This document shows positions 1 to 6,295 of a stretch of DNA of 15,275 bases, piece by piece (position 1 is the stretch's first letter; each line of letters begins with the position of its first letter). The stretch comes from Candidatus Rokuibacteriota bacterium (lineage in GTDB: Bacteria; Methylomirabilota; Methylomirabilia; Rokubacteriales; CSP1-6): positions 1 to 15,275 of the forward strand of contig JACQCL010000037.1 of the NCBI GenBank assembly GCA_016201645.1, read 5' to 3'. The position numbers and the translations under genes were made by a program. The notes under the pieces were generated by a model that ran no database searches, was not told where the DNA came from, and saw only the letters and a program-made list of their open reading frames with translations.

Positions 1-1
1 C

Positions 2-76
2 TGGAGCGGGAAACGGGATTCGAACCCGCGACCCCCAGCTTGGAAGGCTGGCGCTCTACCGCTGAGCTATTCCCGC
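2..76 (-). tRNA. tRNA-Gly, anticodon UCC
   Basis: The minus strand folds into a complete 75-nt cloverleaf. The 7-bp acceptor stem is GCGGGAA with TTCCCGC, the anticodon stem CCAGC/GCTGG encloses the loop CTTCCAA, and the T loop reads TTCGAAT. The anticodon TCC reads GGA codons. The discriminator is U73, usual for bacterial tRNA-Gly, and CCA is encoded at positions 4-2. It is the third tRNA of the Thr-Tyr-Gly cluster and corresponds in order and anticodon to E. coli glyT. The cluster probably continues past the left edge. Confidence 0.97.
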
Positions 77-201
77 CCACGCTCACGGTGATCATCGGAG
101 GGGGCCTCGACGGCCCCATCCGAGGCCTCCCCCATCGCTTGCGCGGGCAAATCCCGCGCCCAAACTCTGCCGCTCACCGATCCGATCGAAAAGTTCGGAG
201 G
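77..201 (-). other. tRNA-Tyr to tRNA-Gly spacer with two hairpins
   Basis: This 125-nt spacer holds no supported gene. It contains two inverted repeats. One is a perfect 7-bp stem, GCGCGGG (141-147) with CCCGCGC (153-159), around a 5-nt loop. The other is a longer imperfect stem between 97-109 and 121-133, about ten pairs including one G-T, then a mismatch and two more pairs, around an 11-nt loop. Neither is followed on the minus strand by a T-run, so neither looks like an intrinsic terminator. They may guide processing of the tRNA precursor, which is inference. Confidence 0.5.
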
Positions 202-287
202 TGGTGGGGAGGGGAGGATTTGAACCCCCGAAGGCGTGCGCCAGCAGATTTACAGTCTGCCCCCTTTGGCCACTTGGGTACCTCCCC
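202..287 (-). tRNA. tRNA-Tyr, anticodon GUA
   Basis: The minus strand gives an 86-nt class II tRNA. The acceptor stem GGGGAGG pairs with CCTCCCC. The anticodon stem GCAGA/TCTGC encloses CTGTAAA with anticodon GTA, followed by the long variable arm expected of bacterial tRNA-Tyr and then a TTCAAAT T loop. The discriminator is A73 and CCA is encoded at 204-202. It sits 37 nt downstream of tRNA-Thr, with nothing recognisable in that spacer, and matches the position of tyrU in E. coli. Confidence 0.97.
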
Positions 288-324
288 GAGCCCGCCCGGT
301 TGCTCCCTAAATGCGCGAAACAAC

Positions 325-399
325 TGGAGCTGGCGAGAGGATTCGAACCCCCGACCCGCTGCTTACAAGGCAGCCGCTCTACCTCTGAGCTACGCCAGC
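325..399 (-). tRNA. tRNA-Thr, anticodon UGU
   Basis: The minus strand folds as a 75-nt cloverleaf. The acceptor stem is GCTGGCG with CGCCAGC, the anticodon stem GCTGC/GCAGC encloses CTTGTAA, the anticodon is TGT, and the T loop is TTCGAAT. CCA is encoded at 327-325 and the discriminator base is U. It is the first tRNA of the cluster. Its 5' end lies only 17 nt beyond the rlmB stop codon and just downstream of a good promoter match. It corresponds to E. coli thrU. Confidence 0.97.
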
Positions 400-404
400 A
401 CAGA

Positions 405-442
405 CAAACTTTTATCTTAGTTTTTAGATTTTTCAAAGTCAA
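405..442 (-). promoter_or_regulatory. Predicted sigma70-type promoter of the tRNA cluster
   Basis: On the minus strand TTGACT (442-437) matches the -35 consensus in 5 of 6 positions. It is separated by exactly 17 bp from TAAGAT (419-414), which matches the -10 consensus in 4 of 6. The stretch is strongly AT-rich in an otherwise GC-rich window. Transcription would start near 405-408, only a few bases before the tRNA-Thr 5' end at 399. The -10 box overlaps the rlmB TAA stop and the -35 lies inside the last codons of rlmB. This is a prediction from sequence only. Confidence 0.65.
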
Positions 443-1205
443 GGTCTTTTTCCCGCCCGACCCCTCGCTGGTGCAGCACCTCATAGCAGAGGACGGCACC
501 GGCGCCTGCCACATTCAGGGAGCCGATCCGGCCTCGCATCGGAAGGGTAACAAGCAGGTCGCACGTCCGCGCCACCAGAGGCCGAAGGCCGTGCTCCTCA
601 CCCCCCAGGACCAGGCAGATCGGTCCTCGAAGATCAACCTCCCAGAGGATGGTCCCCCCCGTAACCACGCTCCCAATGAGCCAAACCCCTTGTTTTTTTA
701 ACTTTTCCAGCGCGGCCACCAGATTTGACTCGCGGGCAACAGGGATGAATTCGATGGCCCCCATCGCCGCTTTGGCCGTCCCCTCGGTCAGCCCCGCGGC
801 GCGGTGCTTTGGAATCACCACTCCGTGAACCCCGACGGCCTCGGCGGTTCGGAGCAGTGCCCCGAGATTACGGGGGTCCTGGACCTGATCGAGCGCCAGG
901 AAAAAAGCTGGCTCGCCCCGTTGAGCCGGAATGGCCAGCAGGTCCTCGAGAATTGCGTACCCCGCCTCTGCGACCCGCGCCACCACGCCCTGGTGGTGGG
1001 GGCTTCCAGCGATCGCCGTCAACTGCTCCCGCGTCCGGTAGGAGATCTTCACGCCCCGGCTCGAGGCCAAGCCAAGGATCTCCGAGAGGGCGGGGCCTCT
1101 TCCCGCTCCCAGGATGAGAAGCTCTTCCAGGGGGCGCCCGCCACTTCGGAGCAACTCTCGCACGGGATGCCGGCCGTACAGGAGAGATGGCGCCCCGCCA
1201 CTCAC
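417..1205 (-). CDS. rlmB: 23S rRNA (guanosine-2'-O-)-methyltransferase RlmB, SpoU family
   Basis: This encodes a 262-residue AdoMet-dependent SpoU/TrmH enzyme, expected to 2'-O-methylate the guanosine equivalent to Gm2251 in the 23S rRNA P loop. The N-terminal L30e-like RNA-binding domain (about residues 8-80) opens with LLYGRHPVRELL. The SPOUT knot domain carries motif 1 DPRNLGALLRTAEA (110-123, with N113 and R119), motif 2 LVLGGEEHGL (198-207) and motif 3 beginning SLNVAGAGA (229-237). The GTG start at 1205 was chosen because it makes a 4-base GTGA overlap with the cysS stop and fits the domain start. The longer frame from 1298 only runs inside cysS. The last codons, a charged lysine-rich tail, are AT-rich because they carry the tRNA promoter. 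TrmH-type tRNA methylation is a less likely alternative, since the L30e domain and the cysS neighbour favour RlmB. Confidence 0.93.
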   Translation of the reverse strand: MSGGAPSLLYGRHPVRELLRSGGRPLEELLILGAGRGPALSEILGLASSRGVKISYRTREQLTAIAGSPHHQGVVARVAEAGYAILEDLLAIPAQRGEPAFFLALDQVQDPRNLGALLRTAEAVGVHGVVIPKHRAAGLTEGTAKAAMGAIEFIPVARESNLVAALEKLKKQGVWLIGSVVTGGTILWEVDLRGPICLVLGGEEHGLRPLVARTCDLLVTLPMRGRIGSLNVAGAGAVLCYEVLHQRGVGREKDLDFEKSKN

Positions 1206-2632
1206 GGCTTGAGCTTCCACGTGGTGCTCTCGGGCCCGTCCTCCACAATCACGCCCAACCCAGCCAGTTCCTCCCGAAGCCGGTCGGCGGCCGTCCAATC
1301 CCGTCGCTGGCGGGCCTCGCTTCGAGCCTTCACGAGAGCCTCCACCTTCGCCCTCAGCGCCGGCGGGACCAACGGAGCGGGACGCGCCCTTCCCTCGAAC
1401 AGACCCAGCACCCGGCCAAGGGCGTTCATCTCTCCCACTCCCAGCAGGAACGGCCCGACGGCGACCTGTCCCTGCATGACCTTGCTCCGGAAGGTTTGCA
1501 GGAGATGCGCCAGGTCGAAGAGCACGGCCACGGCTTGGGCCGTGTTGAAGTCGTCATCCATGACCTCTTCGAAGCGGCCGCGAGCCGCGGCTACCTCCTC
1601 CAGAAGTCCCTGATCCCCTCCGGGCGCCGGGGTGCCCTTGACCGCTAGGCGGGCGGCCTCCTCGAACAGACTCCTGAAGCGCTCCAGCGCGCGGGCAGCC
1701 TGCTCGACCCGCTCGTCCGCGAAGTCCAGCGGGTTGCGGTAGTGGGTGCCGAGCAGGTAGAGGCGCAGGGCTTCCGGGTCGTGACGACGCACCAGCTCCT
1801 TGACCGTGAGAATGTTCCCCAGCGACTTGGACATCTTTTCGGCGCCGAGGTTCACGAAGCCGTTGTGGATCCAGTAGCGGACGAAAGGGCACCCGGTTGC
1901 GGCCTCAGATTGCGCAATCTCATTTTCGTGATGGGGGAACACCAGGTCCTCCCCGCCGCCGTGGATGTCGAAGCTCTCCCCCAGGTAGTGCATCGACATG
2001 GCGGAGCACTCGATGTGCCAGCCGGGGCGGCCCGAGCCCCACGGACTCCGCCAGGCCGGCTCCCCCTCCTTGGACGCTTTCCAGAGGGCAAAGTCGAGCG
2101 GATCCCGCTTCCGCTCGTCCACCTCCACGCGGGCTCCCGCCAGAAGCTCGTCCGGATTTTTCCCCGAGAGCCGGCCGTATCGCGGGAAGCGCTTCACCTC
2201 GAAGTACACATCGCCGTCCACCCGATAGGCGACCCCCTTGGCGAGGAGCTGCTCGATCAGCCTAATCATCTGTGGAATATGATCGGTGGCTTTGGGCTCC
2301 ACTTCGGCGTCCGCCACGCCGAGCGCCGCCATGTCCTTCCGGTACTCGTCGATGTAGCGCTCCGCCAGATCCCGCGGCGGCACGCCTTCCTCACGCGCCC
2401 GGTTGATAATCTTGTCGTCCACATCCGTGAAGTTCCGGATGAACCGCACCTGGTAGCCCCGGAACCGGAGGTAGCGGCAGATGACGTCGAAGGCCAGAGC
2501 GCTCCGCCCGTGGCCGATGTGGGAGAGGTCGTAGACGGTGACACCGCAGACGTACATGCGGACCTCGCCCGGATGAAGCGGGAGGAACTCTTCCTTCTGT
2601 CGGGTCAGCGTGTTGTAAATTTTGAGCCCCAT
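1202..2632 (-). CDS. cysS: Cysteinyl-tRNA synthetase
   Basis: This 476-residue class I aminoacyl-tRNA synthetase charges tRNA-Cys with cysteine in the cytoplasm. The HIGH motif lies at residues 38-41 in YDLSHIGHGRS and the KMSKS loop at 266-270. The zinc ligands that recognise the cysteine thiol are all present: C29, C209 (HIECSAMS), H234 and E238 (FPHHENE). The TDVDDKI segment (69-75) is also typical. The length is normal for the family (about 460-480). It starts with ATG 9 nt after the gltX stop, preceded by AGGA overlapping that stop codon, and ends overlapping rlmB by 4 bases. The position between gltX and rlmB is the same as in Bacillus, but without cysE and mrnC. Confidence 0.97.
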   Translation of the reverse strand: MGLKIYNTLTRQKEEFLPLHPGEVRMYVCGVTVYDLSHIGHGRSALAFDVICRYLRFRGYQVRFIRNFTDVDDKIINRAREEGVPPRDLAERYIDEYRKDMAALGVADAEVEPKATDHIPQMIRLIEQLLAKGVAYRVDGDVYFEVKRFPRYGRLSGKNPDELLAGARVEVDERKRDPLDFALWKASKEGEPAWRSPWGSGRPGWHIECSAMSMHYLGESFDIHGGGEDLVFPHHENEIAQSEAATGCPFVRYWIHNGFVNLGAEKMSKSLGNILTVKELVRRHDPEALRLYLLGTHYRNPLDFADERVEQAARALERFRSLFEEAARLAVKGTPAPGGDQGLLEEVAAARGRFEEVMDDDFNTAQAVAVLFDLAHLLQTFRSKVMQGQVAVGPFLLGVGEMNALGRVLGLFEGRARPAPLVPPALRAKVEALVKARSEARQRRDWTAADRLREELAGLGVIVEDGPESTTWKLKP

Positions 2633-2641
2633 GCGGGCGTC

Positions 2642-4048
2642 CTAGGAGCCCACGGGAGCGGCCAGGGCGCGAGCCAAGCGACGCTGTGCGCGCTCAGAGC
2701 CCAGAATCCAGAGCAGGGTCGCCACCGGAAGACCCTGAGGCGAACCCACGAGCGCAAGGCGCGCCGCGTGCATGAACTCCCGCTTGCTCCCCGGCAGATC
2801 GCGGCAGATGCTGTCGAGCACGTGGCGGGCCTCATCGGCGGTACCCACGGCACCCGGCGCCAGAGCCTTGTCCAGGGCCTCCAGCACGCGGCGATCGGCG
2901 GCCGTCAGACGCAGGGACCCGGGCCTCGGCTCAGCCCGAATCTCGGCAACCGCCCGCTTCAGGGCTCCCGGCGAGTCAACTTCTTTGCTCAGCACCTTCA
3001 CTGCTCGCTGCGTGAGGTCGTCCGGAGGCATGGGCTCCATCAAGGCCAGCAGGCGGTCCGTGGGCAGGCGTCTCAGGTGCTGACGATTGAACCACGCTAG
3101 CCGCTCGGCGTCGTATCTCGCCGGAGCCCGGGAGACCCGGTCGAGGACGAAGAGTCGGCTCAGGGTCGAAAGGTCCTGCACCTCGTCGGTGCCCGACGGG
3201 GGCGACCAGCCGAGCAAGGCCAGGTAATTGACCAGAGCCTCAGGCAGGATGCCGGCCGCCCGATGCTCGGCCACGCTCACCGCCCCGTGCCGCTTCGAGA
3301 GCGGCGCGCCGTCGGCCCCATGGATGAGCGGGACGTGGGAGTAGCTAGGGGGCTCCCATCCCAGAGCCCGGGCTACGGCGATCTGACGGGGGGTGTTCGC
3401 GAGATGGTCATCGCCACGGATCACGAGGGTGATCCCCATCGCGTGGTCGTCCAGCGCGGCGGCAAAGTTGTACGAAGGGCTCCCGTCGGCTCGCAAAATG
3501 ACAAAGTCGTCCAGGTCGCTGCCGAGAAACTCGACGTCCCCCTTGACCAGATCATGGACAACGATCCGGTCGGAAGGCATCACAAATCTCACCGCCGCGG
3601 CCTCCCCGGACCTGCGCCGACGCGCCGACTCCTCAGCGACAATGGCCCGGCAGCGGCCGTCGTAGCGTGGCGGCAGGCCCAGCGCGAGGCGCTCCTGGCG
3701 TTGGGCCTCGAGCGCCTGCGGGGAACAGAAGCAGAAGTACGCCATCCCCTTGCCGAGGAGGCCATCCGCCGCGGCGCGGTAGCTCGGGAGGCGTTCAGAC
3801 TGGCGATACGGACCCGCGCCCCCGCTTACGTCGGGACCCTCGTCCCATTGGAGCCCGAGCCATTTCAGGTCCTCCAGGATGGCGGCCTCCCATTCCGGCC
3901 TGGACCGCTCCCGGTCCGTGTCCTCGATCCTGAGGATGAAGCGCCCGCCATGCTTCCGGGCATGGAGCCAGTTGAAAAGCGCGGTCCGGACGTTGCCGAC
4001 GTGCAGCGAGCCGGTCGGGCTCGGCGCGAACCGAACACGCACACTCAC
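2642..4048 (-). CDS. gltX: Glutamyl-tRNA synthetase
   Basis: This 468-residue class Ib synthetase charges tRNA-Glu with glutamate. The HIGH-type motif is HVGN (16-19) within FAPSPTGSLHVGN, followed by LRIEDTDRERS. A CxC pair (C106, C108) with Y129 and C133 (YDGRC) forms the likely zinc-binding insertion. The KMSKS-type loop reads PLSKRHG (249-255), with proline where many GluRS enzymes have lysine. The C-terminal helical anticodon-binding domain is complete, and the length is usual (about 465-490). The GTG start at 4048 makes a GTGA overlap with ispF and has GGAGG upstream. Whether the enzyme is discriminating, or also charges tRNA-Gln for a GatCAB route, cannot be read from this window. Glu-Q-RS is excluded by its full length. 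Confidence 0.95.
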   Translation of the reverse strand: MSVRVRFAPSPTGSLHVGNVRTALFNWLHARKHGGRFILRIEDTDRERSRPEWEAAILEDLKWLGLQWDEGPDVSGGAGPYRQSERLPSYRAAADGLLGKGMAYFCFCSPQALEAQRQERLALGLPPRYDGRCRAIVAEESARRRRSGEAAAVRFVMPSDRIVVHDLVKGDVEFLGSDLDDFVILRADGSPSYNFAAALDDHAMGITLVIRGDDHLANTPRQIAVARALGWEPPSYSHVPLIHGADGAPLSKRHGAVSVAEHRAAGILPEALVNYLALLGWSPPSGTDEVQDLSTLSRLFVLDRVSRAPARYDAERLAWFNRQHLRRLPTDRLLALMEPMPPDDLTQRAVKVLSKEVDSPGALKRAVAEIRAEPRPGSLRLTAADRRVLEALDKALAPGAVGTADEARHVLDSICRDLPGSKREFMHAARLALVGSPQGLPVATLLWILGSERAQRRLARALAAPVGS

Positions 4049-4524
4049 CCTTCGACCTCCAGGCTGACCACCGCCATGGCGGCGATCCCCTCCTCCCGGC
4101 CCAGCAACCCCAGGCCCTCCGGGCTCTTGGCCTTCACGCTCACCCGATCCAGGTCCACTCTCAGAGTTTCGGCCAGGCGCTTGGCCATCTCGGGAAGCCA
4201 GGGGCCGAGCCGCGGCGCCTGGGCGATGACCGTGGCGTCCAGGTTGACCAGCCGGGCCCCGCGCGCCGTGACCAGCGCCAACACCTCGGCCAGCAGGCGG
4301 AGGCTCGAGATGCCCCGGTAGCGCGGGTCGGAATCCGGAAAGTGGCGACCCAGGTCGCCCAGGGTCAGCGCCCCGAGCATCGCCTCAGCCACCGCGTGGC
4401 TCAGGACATCGGCATCCGAGTGGCCGGCCAAGCCGCGCTCCGCGCTGACCGTGACGCCGCCGAGAATGAGCGGGCGATCTGGCGCCGTCGGATGGATGTC
4501 GAAGCCCAGCCCGACGCGGTTCAC
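4045..4524 (-). CDS. ispF: 2-C-methyl-D-erythritol 2,4-cyclodiphosphate synthase
   Basis: This 159-residue trimeric enzyme of the MEP pathway converts CDP-ME 2-phosphate to MEcPP with loss of CMP. The metal ligands D9, H11 (GFDIH) and H43 are present in the expected places, as are the GHSDADVLSH loop (34-43), the LGDLGRHFPDSDP segment and the C-terminal EGLGLLGREEGIAA motif. In this last motif the usual threonine run before EGLG is KAKSP. The length is normal (about 155-160). The GTG start at 4524 overlaps the ispD stop as GTGA and is preceded by GGAGG five bases away. It is directly linked to ispD, which acts two steps earlier; the intervening kinase gene ispE is not in the window. Confidence 0.96.
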   Translation of the reverse strand: MNRVGLGFDIHPTAPDRPLILGGVTVSAERGLAGHSDADVLSHAVAEAMLGALTLGDLGRHFPDSDPRYRGISSLRLLAEVLALVTARGARLVNLDATVIAQAPRLGPWLPEMAKRLAETLRVDLDRVSVKAKSPEGLGLLGREEGIAAMAVVSLEVEG

Positions 4525-5219
4525 CGCAGCCTCCGGGGAGCCACGAGGGAACGAGCGCGAGCCAAATCCTCAGGCGTGGTGACTTTGACGTTCTCGACAA
4601 GGCCGGCGACCATTCTCACCGGCGCGCCCAGGCGTTCGACGAGCACTGCGTCGTCGGTCCCCAGAAAGCCGTCCCGCCTGGCTTTTTCGTGAGCCTCCCA
4701 GAGCAGGATCCGACGGAAGGCCTGGGGCGTCTGGACGAGCCAGAGTCCCTCCCGGTCTAGGGTCGCCTGGACGAATCCCTCCCGCGCGCGCTTGACGGTT
4801 TCCCCCACCGGGAGCCCGCAGGCTGCCGCCCCGAAGCGTGCCGCCTCCTGCACCACCTGTCGCACCAGCCCGCCGGTGATGAAAGGCCTGACGCCGTCGT
4901 GAACCACCACCAGCTCCGCGGTGGCCGGCACGGCCTGGAGGCCCAGCCACACCGACTCCTGGCGTTGCCGGCCTCCCGGGACCACGGCCAGCACCCGCGG
5001 CAGCCGGTGTCGCTGGATCAGCCGGCGCGTTCGCTCCACCGCCGAGGGCGGCGCGACGACCACGATTCCTCCGATCACGCGGCTCCTGCCGAGGGTCGCC
5101 AGCGTCCTGGCCAGCAACGGAATGCCCCCGATGAGCAAGAACTGCTTGGGAGACGATCCGCCCATGCGGCTGCCGCTCCCGGCGGCCGGAACGACGGCGA
5201 CGGTCATCCCGGGCGGCAT
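4521..5219 (-). CDS. ispD: 2-C-methyl-D-erythritol 4-phosphate cytidylyltransferase
   Basis: This 232-residue enzyme transfers CMP from CTP to methylerythritol 4-phosphate, the third step of the MEP pathway. The nucleotide-binding loop PAAGSGSRMG (11-20) is followed by K25 in PKQF. GGRQRQESVWLGL (82-94), HDGVRPF (107-113), QTPQAF and the late NVKVTTPEDL motif are all characteristic. The ATG at 5219 lies 2 nt beyond the stop of the upstream PIN-TRAM gene. An ATG four codons later, at 5207, is an alternative start, since neither has an ideally spaced ribosome binding site. The stop overlaps ispF by 4 bases. Confidence 0.96.
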   Translation of the reverse strand: MPPGMTVAVVPAAGSGSRMGGSSPKQFLLIGGIPLLARTLATLGRSRVIGGIVVVAPPSAVERTRRLIQRHRLPRVLAVVPGGRQRQESVWLGLQAVPATAELVVVHDGVRPFITGGLVRQVVQEAARFGAAACGLPVGETVKRAREGFVQATLDREGLWLVQTPQAFRRILLWEAHEKARRDGFLGTDDAVLVERLGAPVRMVAGLVENVKVTTPEDLARARSLVAPRRLR

Positions 5220-5221
5220 GC

Positions 5222-6232
5222 CTACCCGCGCCCTCCGGGGACCGCCTCCTCCTCCTTGAGCCGGGTAAAAATCATCCGCCCCGCGGTGGTCTGAAGGACG
5301 CTCGTCACCAGCACGTCCACGCTCTGCCCGAGGTATTTCCTGCCGTGGTCCACCACGACCATGGTCCCGTCGTCCAGGTAGGCCACCCCCTGCCCGGACT
5401 CCTTGCCTTCCTTGAGGACGTGCACGTGCATGAGTTCGCCGGGCAGGACCACGGGTTTGAGCGAGTTGGCAAGCTCGTTGATGTTGAGCACCGAGACTCC
5501 CGAGAGCTCCGCGACCTTGTTGAGGTTGTAGTCGTTGGTGATGACCTTGCCGCCCAGGGCCTTGGCCACCTCGATGAGCTTCCTATCCACCTCTCGCACC
5601 TGCGGGAAGTCCAGATCGTGGATCTGAACCCTCACTTTGGGGATGCGCTGGATCTTCTGGAGGACGTCGAACCCCCGCTTGCCCCGGTTGCGCTTGAGGG
5701 TGTCAGAAGAGTCGGCGATCTGCTGAAGCTCGCGCAGGACGAATTGAGGAACGATCAGCGTTCCCTCGAGGAATCCGGTCTCGCAGACGTCGGCGATCCG
5801 CCCGTCGATGATGACGGAGGTGTCCAGGATCTTATAGATGTCCCGGCGAGCCGCGACCTTCGGAAATAGGACGGAGGAGAGGCCCTCAAGCTCCTCGCCC
5901 TTTCGGAGGGCAACCGCGCCCCCGAGGTAGCCGAGGAGAATCGCCAGGAGCCCCCGCCCGGGACCGCGGGCGTCCGGGACGAACGCCTCGAGAACGGTCC
6001 CCAGCATGAGGCCAAGCACCAGCCCAAAGAGGGCACCCAGACCGCTCCAGAAGATCCGCTCGATGGGCACCCGCTGCAACCCCCATTCGACGAGCAGGGC
6101 ACCCACCCCGACGGCCAACCCCGCCAGAGCCAGCGACGACCAGGGCGCGGAAAGCTCGAGCGCATCTCCCAGGGCGACCCCGCCGCCCGCAGCCACCAGA
6201 AGGATCATGAGTCGCACGATAATGATCGTCAT
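5222..6232 (-). CDS. yacL: Membrane-anchored PIN-TRAM domain protein, YacL type
   Basis: This 336-residue protein has several hydrophobic N-terminal segments (roughly 3-22, 32-49, 60-84 and 92-109). They are followed by a PIN nuclease-fold domain beginning ILDTSVIIDGRIADV (135-149, acidic residues D137 and D143) and including a later VITNDYNLNKVA segment. The C-terminus is a TRAM-like domain (about 265-325). This is the architecture of Bacillus YacL, which also lies between radA and ispD. PIN domains typically bind metal and cut RNA; the substrate of this subfamily is not established, so RNase activity is inference. The ATG at 6232 follows a GAGGGAGG tract. The 63-nt gap before it is the largest in the radA-rlmB block and is AT-rich. 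Confidence 0.85.
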   Translation of the reverse strand: MTIIIVRLMILLVAAGGGVALGDALELSAPWSSLALAGLAVGVGALLVEWGLQRVPIERIFWSGLGALFGLVLGLMLGTVLEAFVPDARGPGRGLLAILLGYLGGAVALRKGEELEGLSSVLFPKVAARRDIYKILDTSVIIDGRIADVCETGFLEGTLIVPQFVLRELQQIADSSDTLKRNRGKRGFDVLQKIQRIPKVRVQIHDLDFPQVREVDRKLIEVAKALGGKVITNDYNLNKVAELSGVSVLNINELANSLKPVVLPGELMHVHVLKEGKESGQGVAYLDDGTMVVVDHGRKYLGQSVDVLVTSVLQTTAGRMIFTRLKEEEAVPGGRG

Positions 6233-6260
6233 AGCCTCCCTCGAAGTAGACTCCGCTGAA

Positions 6261-6290
6261 AAAATAAAATCCCCTGAAGATGAATTCCAA
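6261..6290 (-). promoter_or_regulatory. Possible weak internal promoter before the yacL-type gene
   Basis: In the AT-rich 63-nt gap between radA and the PIN-TRAM gene, the minus strand reads TTGGAA (6290-6285, 4 of 6 matches to -35). After an 18-bp spacer it reads TATTTT (6266-6261, 4 of 6 to -10), or after 16 bp TTTATT (6268-6263, also 4 of 6). The match is weak, and the main support is the sharp local drop in GC content. No hairpin suggesting a terminator was seen in the gap. Confidence 0.25.
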
Positions 6291-6295
6291 GTGGA

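Noticed and set aside
40..701. Open frames through the tRNA cluster on both strands
   Set aside because: They read through three well-folded tRNA genes and the end of rlmB, so they cannot be credible proteins.
1742..3100. A 452-codon open frame on the plus strand
   Set aside because: It lies opposite cysS and gltX with intact catalytic motifs and has no family features of its own.
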